A stretch of 64,000 nt of DNA, taken from contig OY986435.1 of the NCBI GenBank assembly GCA_963920525.1, positions 302,139,908 through 302,203,907 of the forward strand, written 5' to 3'. The position numbers and the translations under genes were made by a program. Under the pieces are notes generated by a model. The model was not told the DNA's origin. It saw only the letters and a list, made by a program, of their open reading frames with translations, and ran no database searches. This DNA comes from Dichetophora obliterata. Its lineage: Eukaryota; Arthropoda; Insecta; Diptera; Sciomyzidae. Every line of letters starts with the position of its first letter. Position 1 is the first letter of the stretch. Below are positions 32,792 to 44,414 of this stretch, one piece after another.

Positions 32792-33325
32792 ATGCCGTGG
32801 TTATGCTAGCCAAACATGGTCGGTGTTCATTTTTGTTAATTTGTTCTCTTCGCTGAAATGTTTGTTTGGTGGTTATGCTATGATTGGTGGCACAGTTGCT
32901 TTATATGTAATAGTATGTCAAAACACAAAAAAGCACAACCCTAATTTGCATTTGTGTACTTAAAATTAACGAATTAAAATACACGAACTGATATTACTTA
33001 CTCTGAATTTTTATTATAATATCTTAAACAAAATGGTTTGCATATATCTGACATGCTAGCTAGCTGTTTATGTTAAGGGTTACTTGAAGAAACAATCAAC
33101 TTCACTTTTTAATACTTTTACTTCCTTTTTTGATGCTATTATACAAAATGACTACAGCCAACACTGGAAAGTTCGGCATGTTTGGCGTTTCAATCAGCAA
33201 TCAAAATGTTCGGTCCGAGAGCGAGAAAATGAATATGAGAGAAAGTTCATTTCTTAATTTTATACGTGAAACAATAACAACAAAAAATGTTCTGCAATCA
33301 TGTTTGGCTAGCATAACCACGGCAT
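32792..33325. mobile_element. MITE with ATGCCGTGGTTATGC ends
   Basis: The left end ATGCCGTGGTTATGCTAGCC is repeated in reverse complement ending at 33325, about 27 bp each. An internal partial repeat (GGTGGTTATGCTATGATTGG) occurs near 32868. No transposase. The short 68-codon frame ending at 33336 overlaps the right repeat and is not a gene. Confidence 0.7.
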
Positions 33326-33734
33326 TATGGAAATAGTTCTATAAATATTAAAAATGAAACAAAAAAAAAGACCGGAAAAAATCCATTGACATTGTTGAGG
33401 CTCGAACTCACAACCTCACGATTACAAAACAAGCGCCCTGTGCTCCGAGCTACAGAACTCAAAGAAATAAGCTTTTTAGTATTTTTATTTGATTTTTGAT
33501 ATGTATGTATGTATGTATGTATCAAATAATTTCCCGTTTTATCCAAACAAATAAACGTACAGACAAGAAAGTAAGTGACTATTGTGTTGTCATCCAGTTC
33601 TGAGCTACATTTTAAGTTTCAAAACATTACCTCACCGGGAAGTTGGTTAAAAATGGATTCCAAGATTTGTACGGGACAGACATGAAGTGAAGCTAATAAA
33701 AATGTGTTAAAATAAAATTATTTTTTTCTTAAAG
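33326..33734. other. Stretch holding a tRNA-like SINE head
   Basis: Contains the tRNA-like segment at 33391-33460 and a short (ATGT)n run near 33502-33520. Nothing else recognised. Confidence 0.5.
33391..33460 (-). repeat. tRNA-derived segment (SINE-like)
   Basis: On the minus strand an A box (TAGCTCGGAGCACAGGGC) and a good B box (GAGTTCGAGCCTC) lie at tRNA-like spacing, but the acceptor ends do not pair. A related A-box half occurs at 60668-60712 (CCTGTGCTCCGA on the plus strand). It is a dispersed tRNA-derived repeat, not a tRNA gene. Confidence 0.5.
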
Positions 33735-33896
33735 TGTTTTCTAAATGACCTTGTTATTTATTATGTTGATTTTATATGATTTAAATAACAATTCTAAATG
33801 TTTGATAGTTCTAATCATACTTGATTTTAAATACAAATCCTAGTTGTTTGATAGTTTAAAATCGTTTATTGAGCTTAAGGTCAAAGTTAGAACAAT
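33735..33896 (+). repeat. Dispersed partial copy of the 566-bp unit (copy 1)
   Basis: Matches the array unit from TTTTCTAAATGACC through both AAATACAAATTCTA subrepeats to GTTAGAACAAT, with scattered substitutions and one-base indels. It stops precisely at the middle of the unit's 24-bp palindrome and is followed directly by a LINE fragment. Confidence 0.85.
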
Positions 33897-33904
33897 ATAC
33901 TACT

Positions 33905-34165
33905 TTTCCTGAACCCTGCAACTCCCACAGAAGTCATTTGCATGAACCCCCATTCTTAGGGCATGCCTACCTATAAGACAGTGTCCTGTTATAACGCCCA
34001 TCAGAATGGAGATATCTTTCCTTCCTCGGCATTTGAGTGAGCTTCCTAGTGCGTTTTTCAGCAAAACTTGGGGCACATTTGTCTAGCTGTGTTGAAGGTG
34101 GCGCGGTTTATGTTCCACCCGAAAATAGCCATTTCTGAAGCATGTTGTCTCGAGACGATCAAAGC
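33905..34165 (-). pseudogene. LINE C-terminal fragment
   Basis: A minus-strand translation gives ISILMGVITGHCLIGRHALR and DFCGSCRVQE. This is the LLTGHC...R.G...DFC..C pattern of the C-terminal end of RNase H-bearing LINEs (I/R1/Loner type). Fragment only, with frame breaks upstream. Confidence 0.65.
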
Positions 34166-35099
34166 GCTTCCAACGATACCTCCTTTGTTAAATTATGTTA
34201 AGTAGTTTAGACGTAATAGTGGAACAGATGAACATACATACCGGTCAAATACATATAGCGCTCCTTTTGCTTCGCCGTAGTGGGGTAAAAGAAAAACACA
34301 AACTTAAACTTATGAGACAGCGCTAGCTCTTTTCATTTTCATATTTGTTTCTTTAAAAATCATTTAGGTGAAAGCTGCTGCATCCATATCAAGAATTATA
34401 TGCCTTCATAAGAGTTCTCTTCCATGATCATATGAGCGTTTAATGTGAATTCAAACTATCTAAACTGACAGCTCTGTAGCTATTTTATTTAATTATTGTC
34501 TATAATAAAAGAAAAACAAAAAGACATTTACTATACTTTATAACATATATATATCATAAATTGTCATGGAATGCAAACAGACATAACTGCATTTATATTA
34601 TTGAACATAAAAAAGGGCATTTCCAGAGTTGAAGTTGGCCATACAAGTAAAGCAAATAGATAATAACCAGAGTAAAGTGACGTCAAGTTGTCGTACGCCA
34701 TTAGTAAAACGTCATATAACTGCATTTAATGGTGTTGTTTGTCGGTAGCTGCTTTCGATTCATTAAATTAGTGCAACGCCATAAAACGAGAAACTTATGA
34801 TACCTAACTAAAAGTGCATTTTTTTTCTTCACAACATCGGTCTACACTGATTTGTTTTTTTAAACTCGTATTTCTTTACGTCCAAAATGTGACGTAAAAC
34901 TTGTGCTTGTCAGCTGTTTATATTTTGACAGTTGTAAAGTCAGTTAACTGCATTTTATTTCGTCTAGAATATTCACGCAAGACTCCAATTAAGGCTAATA
35001 GAGAGGAAATAAATTATATGATAGTTTTGTATACAAACTGTTTGGTTTACTTGACATTTTGCCGCACACAAATATCTTAATAAAATCGAAGCATTAAAT
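34166..35099. other. No recognisable gene
   Basis: Mixed AT-rich sequence without clear repeats or coding signals. Confidence 0.5.
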
Positions 35100-35346
35100 C
35101 TGTGGTCACAAGGAATAACAACTAAACTCAAAGTATCGTAAAAAACGATATTTTAATTGCACGAACTACGAATCATTTTTTTGAAATATATAAACCGTTA
35201 GAAACAAAATACATGCATGCATAAGTGATGATTAATTCTGGGCAAAAAATGGATATCTGCATACTTTAAATAATTGGCAATAAAGAAAATTCCATATCGC
35301 TTTTTTACGATATTTTGAGTTTAGTCATTATTCGTTGTGACCACAG
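35100..35346. mobile_element. 247-bp MITE
   Basis: Terminal inverted repeats of about 52 bp begin CTGTGGTCACAA and end TTGTGACCACAG. They are flanked by AAAT on both sides (35096-35099, 35347-35350). A related end (TATGGCCACAAGGCATAACA) occurs near 36545. Confidence 0.75.
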
Positions 35347-35350
35347 AAAT

Positions 35351-36114
35351 AAAATTACAAAAAAGTTTTCAATGCCCAGCTCATGATCAAACTCTGGGCT
35401 ATTATTAGTTTTACTTACAATAATGTACAATTGTACTTCATGCCCACCAACTGACACGTACAAATAAACCCATCCGCACAAACAAAGTTGAGTGCATTTT
35501 GTTTTATATAACATCAAATGAAAACTTGTCTTAAATTTTGTAAAAACAATTCAACTCTGTAAGAGGAACACCCACCACCTTCTTCTTCACATACCTTCCA
35601 TTTCAATTTGCCGCCATTCCAATTTGTCGCCATTCCATTTTGAGCTCTCCGATTGCAAGTCGGTTTGGACTTTTAGCTAGCTACTCTCGGAATTGTCATT
35701 TAATGCGTGTTTAAATGAAAAGAAAAACATATTTTATGTTTAGACTTCACTTAATAATGCTCGACACTTTTTTTTTCATTTCTATGCGCCTACGTTATTT
35801 TAAGTTTGCTTACCTGTACTGCAAACGTAGGAAACGTGTAGGCTTCAAATGTATTCGTACTCGTTGCTGTTTACGTATTCATGTACTCGTATTTCTGTAT
35901 ATACTCGAATACGTGTAAAAACAGGAAAACCCACGAAATATTTTTGTAGCGAAGTTTTTTATAGAGTTAAAAATAGAACCGATTTTATGTTGTGTTTATT
36001 TGTTTGTATATAAAATTACAGTGTTAAAATGAGTATGTACTAGATTAATGAATTTAACAATGTTAAAAGAAATTATAAATAAAAGGGTTTGGCTAACAAC
36101 ATTTTAAACAAACT
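35351..36114. other. No recognisable gene
   Basis: Includes a somewhat less AT-rich block at 35570-35700 with a short tandem similarity (CGCCATTCCA), and AT-rich sequence after it. The 67- and 70-codon frames have no family signature. Confidence 0.45.
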
Positions 36115-36568
36115 TACTTAGTATGCCAACCATTTCGGACTCTCGCTTGCTGGAAATTTCAAGCTTCGTTAAGTTGTCCTTAACTTGCTCTTTCCAACGA
36201 AGATGCGGTCATCCTTTTCCGCGTTGATACCGAATCGAATATTTTCCTTACTGGGTGGGCATCGTCTTTCATGCGCGAAACATGACCGCTTGACTATATC
36301 GTATGTATACATTCCACCGTATTCGGTACTCGCCATGTACCGAACACGGTTGAACAGAACGAACTAAAGAAATAAAGATAGTTTTTAAAGTATAAGGATC
36401 TTTAAAATCCGTTGTATTTCGCGTTACAAATCCTAACATCGCATTGGATTTGGATATGATTCTATCAAAATGATAAGTAAAGCTAAGCTTTTCGTCGAAT
36501 AATACCCCAAGATCCAACAACTTATTGCTTACTCGAAACAATATATCTATGGCCACAAGGCATAACAA
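36115..36568 (-). pseudogene. LINE RT C-terminal remnant
   Basis: The minus strand from 36568 to about 36355 encodes LLDLGVLFDEKLSFTYHFDR, AMLGFVTRNTTDFKDPYTLK and IFISLVRS. This is the conserved RT-thumb region of Jockey-like LINEs. Further down, 36300-36115 in another frame encodes PHLRWKEQVKDNLTKLEIS, resembling RPR.RW.DQV..DL..L sequences found at retroelement protein ends in flies. Stops and frameshifts separate the pieces. Confidence 0.7.
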
Positions 36569-36955
36569 CTTAAGTCAGTTTCTTATAATTTTCAGTAGAG
36601 CAGTTTGAAGTTTTAAACTCTTCTGTGAAATATTGTGTAACTCTGACAACAAAAATTTTTATGCAAAGTTGAAGAAAATTTACATAATTTTTATATCCGT
36701 CTATTGCGCATCATTTACTCAATGCAAAAGGGGCAGGAATGGCAAAAAAACGTGACTTAGATTGTTTTTCCTTTTTAAAAATGATCGTTTCCATGTCCTA
36801 TTTCGAGTTAAGCTTTTGTGCTTTGCGAACAAAGGCAAAAATAATTATCCTAAGTCAAATTTGTCCGTTATGCCCTGAACTTATAATACAGTTCTAAGAC
36901 ACCTAACTTGAGTTTATTCGTTATTCCAAATTACACTTACATGATCGAAAAGTTT
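36569..36955. other. No recognisable gene
   Basis: AT-rich spacer between the LINE remnant and the foldback-like region. Possibly includes a decayed MITE arm beginning near 36545. Confidence 0.4.
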
Positions 36956-36959
36956 TTAT

Positions 36960-38945
36960 TGAGTTAAGCAGCGTTTTCACAATAAATTTTTATTCTAGTA
37001 TGTACATGAATGTATAGTTCACTGAATTCAATGAATTATAGTTTAATAGTGATATAGTGAATTAAGTTCATTGAATTTAATGTATTTAGTTAATTGAATT
37101 CAATGTATAGTTCATTAAATTTGATGTATTCAGTTCATTGGATTCCATGTATAGTTCATTAAATTTAATGTATTTAGTTCATTGAAATGAATGATCTATA
37201 CATTAAATTCAACGAATTATTTGTTAATCCCTCTCTAAACATTTTTGATTTTGGTCCAATGAACTGTGGTCATTGATTTCAATGAATTTTCTTCATACTT
37301 TAATGAATAGTTCATTAAACTTAGTGATTTTCAATGAATGGTTCCTTGAATATCAATGTACACTTCATTGAATTCAATGAACACGTTCATTAAAAAATGC
37401 CAAAATTAATGATTGTTTCATTGATTTTAATGAAAAGTTCACTATAATACATTGAATTCAGTGAACTATACATTGAATACAATGAACCTTACATTGAATT
37501 CAATGAACTTTACATTGAATTCAATTCAATGTATTCAATGTATAGTTCATTGAATTCAATGTATTAAAGTTCATTGAATTCAATGAACTATACATTCATG
37601 TATAGCTCATTGAATTCAATGAATTATAGTTAAATAGTGATATATTGCATTAAGTTCATTGAATTTAATGTATTTAGTTTATTGAATTCAATGTACAGTT
37701 CATTAAATTTGATGTATTCAGTTCATTGGATTCCATGTATATTTCATTAAATTTAATGTATTTAGTTCATTGGAATAATTGATCTATACATTAAATTCAA
37801 CGAATTATTTGTTAATCCCTCTCTAAACATTTTTAAAATAAGGAAATAATTACAATTTCAACAATATTTTTTTATTTTAAAGAGTCAATTAATTTACAAA
37901 TTTTCGAAGATTTTGAATAGTTTTAAATTAATAAAAATTTACGGCAATAAACTCCCACAGGAGAGTGCATGCCGCAGGATATTTTAATTGAAATAATTGA
38001 AAAATTTTAAAGCACACATCTACGGCTCTAATAAAACTAGCAAATTGAAATTTTACACCATCCATGAATGTACTGGTAATTGTATGGTTTAGGAAAGTTT
38101 GTCTTCCAAAGTTGTCCTTACTGCATACTTTTTGAGTGGGCACAAAATATCCATGAAGGCTCCAAAGAAGTTTCATAGCAGTACTGTCTGGAAGGATATT
38201 AATTGAAAAAATAACTATTTATTTATTTAGCCTCGAGAAAAATTAAGCTTACTACTGTAATTAGTGAAATCTTCAATTTCTGCCAACTTTGCCCGCACAG
38301 CTTTATCTTTTATGTGGTTTTCATCCTTTAAAAATGTATACCTTTTTTGAAAATGATGGCAGCAGTCACTTAAAATGCCAGCTATATTATCTATTATTTA
38401 CTTATAATAATAATAATTTAACAGATTTAAATTTTCTTTTACATCCAAAGCACAACATTTTCTACACTTTTAATTTAATTTATTATCACCTTTTATCTAA
38501 AATTTACACACACAATTGCCACACGTCTTCACAACTTCGCGTTTCACTTCAAACAAAATTGGGAAGGGAATAAATTAGTATACATTGAATTTAATGAACT
38601 ATGCATTGAATTCAATGACCTATACATTGAATTTAATAAACTATACATTGCATTTAATGACCTAAACATTGAATTCAATAAACTGTTCATTAAAAATCAA
38701 TGTATGGTTCGTTAAAATTTGATTTACAACTGGAATCAATGTACTTTTCATTGATATCAATAAAAAGTCCATTAAAATAATGAAAACAAATCATTGATAT
38801 TTATTTAGACATTTTTAATGAATATAACTTCATTGATTTCAATGAACAGTACGTTAAAAACTATGAGCAATTAAAATTCAATGATTTTTTCATTAAAATC
38901 AATGAATTAATTTTAACGTATGCTTTTCATTAAATTTGTTTTTTC
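36960..38945. mobile_element. Foldback-like element built of ATTCAATGAA subrepeats
   Basis: Two blocks (about 36960-37840 and 38575-38945) consist almost entirely of short, self-complementary units such as CATTGAATTCAATGAACTATA. A middle segment (37850-38570) is unrelated. Within the left block 37010-37247 and 37602-37833 are near-identical direct copies. Flanking arrays of short repeats around a unique middle recall foldback elements. The extreme ends are not well defined. Confidence 0.55.
37928..38176 (-). pseudogene. Unknown protein fragment inside the foldback-like element
   Basis: 82 codons. The segment (SFIRAVDVCFKIFQLFQLKYP, then CTLLWEFIAVNFY) has a balanced amino-acid composition and loosely resembles TE-associated proteins of unknown function that carry a F.KAVD..FK pattern. 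It has no visible catalytic residues. It could be a fragment of a larger transposon protein. I cannot name the family with confidence. Confidence 0.35.
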
Positions 38946-39146
38946 TGTGTAATCGCCTTGATCGGTACGAACCTAGAAAACGCTTCATTAATCACAGTAA
39001 TTAAAGATAGATAATCGGCAGCTAGGTTACCAATGAAAATAGAGCTCTAACTCAATCCTGAAAGAAAGTTATTAATAGCATTAAAGTCGGCCTTGTAAAA
39101 ATTAAAATCATAGCTATCATTGACAAATTCGCTTAGATGTACATTT
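38946..39146 (-). pseudogene. LINE inter-domain fragment
   Basis: The minus strand gives YKADFNAINNFLSGLS, then LITVINEAFSRFVPIKAI. This is the linker between endonuclease and RT of Jockey/CR1-like ORF2 proteins (pattern ...ADF..IN..LS.LDW...). A stop replaces the usual Trp. Short fragment. Confidence 0.6.
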
Positions 39147-40329
39147 TGAAACAAAGTTAACCCATTGAGGACGAACAAAGGGATCCTCGTTTTTAAAGGG
39201 TTCAATTGGTACCGTAACTATTTTTGTATATTATTTTTACCTTGTTTTTAAAAGTGTATCTGAATACCTTTCCAAAAAATGAAATTTTATAAAAATCTGA
39301 CTATTTTTGTTAACGTGGCAGTCATTTCAACAAAAATTCAACAAAATAGTCAAAATTTACCAAATTTTTTTTTTTTTTTTTTGATTTGAGTTACTCCGAA
39401 AACTAGGCTTCCCTAGCTCAAGAAAAATCCCCAGTGAAGAGGAAATTATTTGGCCAAATTGTAAGATTTATAACGCCATCACAAATTAAGAATTTTTTTG
39501 ATTCTACTTTAAACTGTACTTTAAATGTGTCAGTCGCATGAGCGGATGGACGACAAACACAGTTACCGTTGGCTAGTCGCACTTCACGACCTCGGTGATG
39601 AAACGACGCGAGTCGAATGAGAAAAAAAAAACCTTTTAAAACATTTAAAAATTGAACCTTGTCACATATATCGAAAAAAGTGTTCACAAACTGAGTACGA
39701 ATCACCTGCCAGTCAAATTTATTGACAGAAAAATCAGCACGAGACTTAATTAAAATCATATTTTTGTAAAACTCAAGGTAAAGAGTAACTGCGTTTTCAC
39801 TTTTTCTCTGCAAAGTCAGCATTTTTTTTTAATAAAAGGTCAAGGTTACAAAACAGTCTTGCTTTAAAAACTGTATTTAAATACTTAAAACATTCCAATA
39901 CCAAACAATATGGGTATCAAATAGAAGAGGACAATATCTTTGGTTTATTTGTACTTGATACAGATTGTTATATATGTATACCTTACAAAGCTTTTTAAAG
40001 GATCTGATTTATGAAACTTAATAAACTTTTATCTTTTATACAAAAACAAAATTGTAGAAAAAACTTCATTTACCTATATTGGCCCACCATTAATACAACA
40101 AAATTGTTGAGAAAAATCTCGTTATGTGCGATCATTTGTTAAATGCATTAATATGCAATTCATAATTTATGCATTTGATTTGAAGCAGTTCTTAAGCCAA
40201 ACAAATAAAGTATACATACATAATGTTTACAGACAATTGCATTACGGTTTCAGTTCTATGAAAAGATTTTATGATTATTTTCTATTATGACAATTTGCAA
40301 CTATAACAAAAAACAACAAAAACTTTGGT
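39147..40329. other. No recognisable gene; 134-codon frame of unknown meaning
   Basis: A minus frame at 39418-39822 is 134 codons long and fairly balanced (for example VNKFDWQVIRTQFVNTF). It shows no domain and begins and ends in low-complexity sequence, so I do not call it a gene. The rest is AT-rich. Confidence 0.4.
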
Positions 40330-40590
40330 CTGCAGTAGGTTAGGTAAGGTTAAGGTGGCGCCTGGTCTCTAGACTGGCCAACTTAGACTAGATGATTGAT
40401 CCGTTTAGATAAAAATGATAAAAGGAAGGAATCAAATAAACTTTTTGTGAATCATGTCCTTAGTGTGGCAGAAAGCTTAAAAAACATGTGATATTGCGAG
40501 TTACTAAGCGATCCTCTTTCCTTTCATCACCAAAAATTTTCCTTACACCACCAACAACAAATTTTCCTAGTAAATTGATGAGTTTTAAAA
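40330..40590 (+). repeat. Dispersed repeat related to the hairpin at 53910-54425
   Basis: TAAGGTGGCGCCTGGTCTCTAGA and GATTGATCCG here match, inverted and diverged, the loop of the hairpin element near 54090-54150. No coding capacity. Confidence 0.5.
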
Positions 40591-40599
40591 AACATTTGA

Positions 40600-41256
40600 T
40601 AAGAAATAAGGAAAGAAAGGTTAGAGCGTAGAACCATGATTTGGCCGAAAGTCGACCTTACAGTAGTTAAGCAATATAAATTGAAACAATTCTTAAAGAT
40701 AAGAAATATGAGCCTTATGAGAAAAACTTTTCAATTGCATATAAGAATCGGGTTAAGTTTTATTTTTGGATAAATATATTGAAACTATCAAAAATATAAA
40801 AATGCTATTTTAAGCGTTTCCATCTCTGTACTATATTATTAAATTTCCTACTATTCTAACTACATTATTCTATATCACGAAGAAGTACATCAACGCACAG
40901 TGAATCGTGTGTTATTATTTTCTTGAATTTTTTCATTGCTGCATGCATAAAGATTATTTTTCTGTTTAAATAATTTAGTTTGAGACACATCTTAAACTTA
41001 GATACCACCCACACTTAATGAAACTTTTCCGGAATTTTCAAAAACCAAAAAAAAAAAACTCCAAATACTGCGACGCGCCGTGGGCGTAAAATCCAAGTAA
41101 ACTACCGAATCGACTCAAACCTAAAATAATGTACATATATTGTCAAAGGACCATAATAACATAATGCCTACAGTGCCAGGTAATATCACTTTCGCGTTCA
41201 CCTGGAGAAAATTCTAAAGTTACTGGTGCAAAAATTCACCAATAGCTGGAAATGGG
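40600..41256. other. No recognisable gene
   Basis: AT-rich spacer with poly-A near 41045 and no repeat I can delimit. Confidence 0.45.
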
Positions 41257-41310
41257 TTAAGGGAGGTTTTAGGCAAATGCGGTTTGAATTAAGTCAAACT
41301 TGAGAAGATG

Positions 41311-41396
41311 CTTTCTAAAAAAGTTTATTATTTATTATGTTGACTTTATATGATTTAAATACAAATTCTAAATGTTTGATAGTTTAAATCATACTT
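41311..41396 (+). repeat. Dispersed partial copy of the 566-bp unit (copy 2)
   Basis: TTATGTTGACTTTATATGA and the first AAATACAAATTCTA subrepeat match the array closely, then the match stops at ATCATACTT. The upstream TTTCTAAAA also corresponds to the unit. Confidence 0.8.
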
Positions 41397-41507
41397 TATA
41401 CATTATTATACATTATTATTTATACTAAAAATTTAATTTGCAAGTTAATTTTACATCATCAATGTAAGTAAAACAAATGTTTTTTTTTTGTTTTAACATA
41501 TCTTTTT

Positions 41508-41806
41508 TTATATATAAAGATGGCGCTGGAGTTGGTGTGCTTAAAAAAGGTTAAAATTGGGCCACATCATAACTCGGCTCCGGAGCGTTAGAACAAAAAA
41601 ATAGAAAAATGCATTCGAAAATGGATTCTTCAATGCACATTTTTTACCAAAATTAAATTAAAATATGGAAAATTATGAAGCGTTGAAAAACAGCCGAAAA
41701 ATATACGTTATTTTTGACCATATTGTTGCGAGTAAAAACTAGAAAAGTTTTACAAAGACGCTCATTTTGGTAAGAGATGTGAAGAATTGCATTATAAACA
41801 GATTAA
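41508..41806 (+). repeat. Dispersed repeat, copy B
   Basis: Opposite-orientation homologue of 7075-7362 (shared ATATAAAGATGGC, ATGGAAAATTATGAAG and GACCATATTGTTGCG landmarks). Unknown class. Confidence 0.65.
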
Positions 41807-41905
41807 AAAAAAGTAAATTAAAATTGGCCGATTTGTTTGTTTGCAGTAGTGTGGCGTGTTTTGAAAAAATACGTCTCGGAAAAAAACGCCTTTGAAGATA
41901 CTCTG

Positions 41906-41990
41906 GTTAGTTTAAGGCACTCTGGCGCACTGGGTTTTAAGCGCCGAACCGCAGACTCTATATTATGAGCGGGTTCGATTTGATATTATT
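41906..41990 (+). repeat. tRNA-Leu-like segment
   Basis: GGTTAGTTTAAGGCACTCTG (A-box-like), a TTTTAAG loop, a long variable arm and GAGCGGGTTCGATTTG (B-box-like) follow in the order of a class II tRNA. Stems are only partly paired. Probably a tRNA-derived SINE head. Confidence 0.45.
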
Positions 41991-42076
41991 TTAACATATT
42001 CTTGAATATTTGTAAAACAATAATCAATTAAAAAAAAATTATTTTCAAAAAGTTGTGTGTCTCAAACCTCCCTTAA

Positions 42077-43420
42077 CATATTTTGCCTATTTACAATATA
42101 AAAAATTGTTACGCGAAGTGTTAACACAAAAAAAAGGCAACTAATTCAGTAAAAATTCATTTTGTTTTTCTATAACACCTTACAAAATAAAAATTAAGCT
42201 CATAAAATAAAAACAAAAACTGTATCTAACAATGCAGATTACTTCTTCCTTCAAAAGTTTCGAAAATTTTTCTATCAAACGTTCTTTCCTGTTCCCACAA
42301 CCACGCAACTTAATTAGTATTTTGGTAGAAAAACTTGTGAGTTTATTTTAAATAGATATTAAAGACTCCTTATAAGCATTGACAAGACATAATTTTGATT
42401 CAACTTAAATAGATTTTCGTTTCTTTCGTTCTTCGAAAATTTTGCACCACATTTTATTGGCCACATTTTATTATATACGCGAGTCGAATGATGTACCAAA
42501 CTTTTGAAATTTTTTTAGACAGATAGTAATCATTTTTGGAGCTTTATTTTTGGAATTTTTTTTTTACCAATTTATAGAAAAAATAACTTGTCCATACAAA
42601 AAATTGTTTTTTTTTTCCAAAAAAGGGACTTTTTTAAAAAAATTCCAGCTTGCCCAAGTTTTAACACATCGCGAAATCCTTTCGTGAAGGGTACAACAAT
42701 GAGCCAAGGAATATTTTAGACCGAATTTGTCAAACACTATTTTTTTTGTATGGAGACCGAAACGGCCTACTACTATACATAAGGTGAACACTAAAAATTG
42801 TGTTTAGGTATAAGTTTCACTTCTATCATAGGTGACGGCCTCACACCAAAGGCGTCTTTTTTTTTTTTAAATAATAGATTTTTTGATGAAATAATAGGAA
42901 ATCTGAGCTGCAAACAGATTTTATTGAGTGTCTGAGTGATATTTGTCAAGTTTGTTGTGTACATTTTTGACAATTTATATTAGATGCACGTCAAGCATTC
43001 TTTTGTGTCTCCACAATTTGAAGAATTTAAGGGACGCATCGCCAGTTTTGTGCTTATTGTTGTACTAAAGAATTTAATTAAACTTAACTTTACGTATTAC
43101 AGAACATGATGTCATCTTATTACCAATAGATACTAATAATAAGACGAGCAAATCCAGCAAAGTTTGTTATTAAAGCGAATCACTTTGAACTTGATAAAGT
43201 AGAAATAACATCACGTTATCATGAAATGTTGCTAACCTGGGAGGAATTCTGTTTTTTTTCAGCAGAAAATTGAATCTTCATTTTCTATCAAAAAACTGTT
43301 AAGAGTCATAAATCAATTTACAGACATCACAGTTTATTATCAGTAAATTTATTAAAGCATAACAAAATCTAATACTGACAATCTTTTTTTCCCCAACCAA
43401 CTAAACCAATCACAACAATA
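42077..43420. other. No recognisable gene
   Basis: AT-rich DNA, possibly intronic given the splice-site pair just downstream. The 60-75-codon minus frames at 42564-42973 are Phe/Lys-rich and not convincing. Confidence 0.5.
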
Positions 43421-43424
43421 AAAA

Positions 43425-43470
43425 CTAATTAGTTTATTTTCTCTCTTTCTTTCCTTGCAGGTGAGTTTAA
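43425..43470 (+). promoter_or_regulatory. Putative recursive splice site (ratchet point)
   Basis: A branch-point-like CTAAT (43425-43429) is followed by the pyrimidine-rich CTCTCTTTCTTTCCTTGCAG ending at 43460. Immediately after, GTGAGT starts at 43461. A strong 3' splice site fused to a strong 5' splice site with no exon between is the hallmark of recursive splicing in long fly introns. It implies a plus-strand gene whose intron spans this position. No exon of that gene is identified in the window. Confidence 0.65.
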
Positions 43471-44414
43471 TCAATGGGACAGTTGCAGTTATCATAGATA
43501 AGTACACAAACCACTTTTCGTCATTCACAATTGATTGGAAGTGATTGATAAATATTATTGTTGATAGTGGTTATCTCAAGAACTTTTCAGAGACGCTGAT
43601 TGGTGGTTGCGTCAATAAATGCCCACCCTCGACATGTCACACATACAAACATATGAATATAATAACGATATTAAGTGGGTTTTTTTCTAAATTAATTTAA
43701 TTGACGTTGTTGAGGGAAAAGTAACAAAAATATTTGAAATGTTGACTTTTTGCCAGGCGTGGGTTTTTTGTTTTTTACAAAATACCAAGTCTTTCCAACA
43801 CACGAGCGTGGAGTTGTAGGTGTGTATAGTATGTATGTGCTGCTATGTTTGTTATTGTTGTGTATGTGTGCAATAATTGTGGAAGCATCGGGTGGAAGCC
43901 CGCTTTGAATGCTAATACAATTTTGTACCTTTTAAGGGAGTGGCTTCCGCTGCGGGCTCATTAGATGCGCTTTTGTTTCAAATACTAAAAAAAAAACAAA
44001 CCGAGTCGATAATAATTAAATGCATTGCAGCTTTTGTAGAAAAACAGTCAAACGCTTGCTTTTGAAGCCTATCAAACAAATTATTCAATTTTTTTCTGGC
44101 CCTCATAATTTGTGCAAAATTTTCACCTGCATCTTCGGCTTAAAGTTAAATAATGTGTTTTGCCCAAAATAAAAAGTTTGTGTTTCGGTTTTTTTTCTTC
44201 GTGCTCATGTGTCCAAAATTTGGCGCATTTTTGTATGCGTTGTCCGAACATAAAGTCAAACTTTTGCTTGTCATGTCAACGTCGTCGTTCGCCCATTGCG
44301 TCTCATTGCTACTTGTGCTCATTTCGGGTTGCTACCGCATCTGGTACGTGGGCACGTCGCACAGTGGAACGCTTTTCGTTGCTTTTATAAATGTTTTAAT
44401 ATTGAACCTTTTAA
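43471..44414. other. No recognisable gene
   Basis: Probably intronic. Somewhat GC-richer patches occur at 43880-43970 and 44200-44390. The overlapping frames at 44153-44548 run into the following repeat and lack domain features. Confidence 0.45.

Larger units (their letters stand above)
41261..42072. mobile_element. TTAA-flanked composite element
   Basis: The ends GGGAGGTTTTAG and CTCAAACCTCCC are inverted repeats flanked by TTAA at 41257-41260 and 42073-42076, the duplication typical of piggyBac-type insertions. It contains a partial 566-bp-unit copy (41311-41396), a dispersed repeat copy (41508-41806) and a tRNA-Leu-like segment (41906-41990). No transposase. Confidence 0.55.

Noticed and set aside
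39418..39822. 134-codon minus frame
   Set aside because: No recognisable family, and it is bounded by low-complexity sequence. Kept only as a note.
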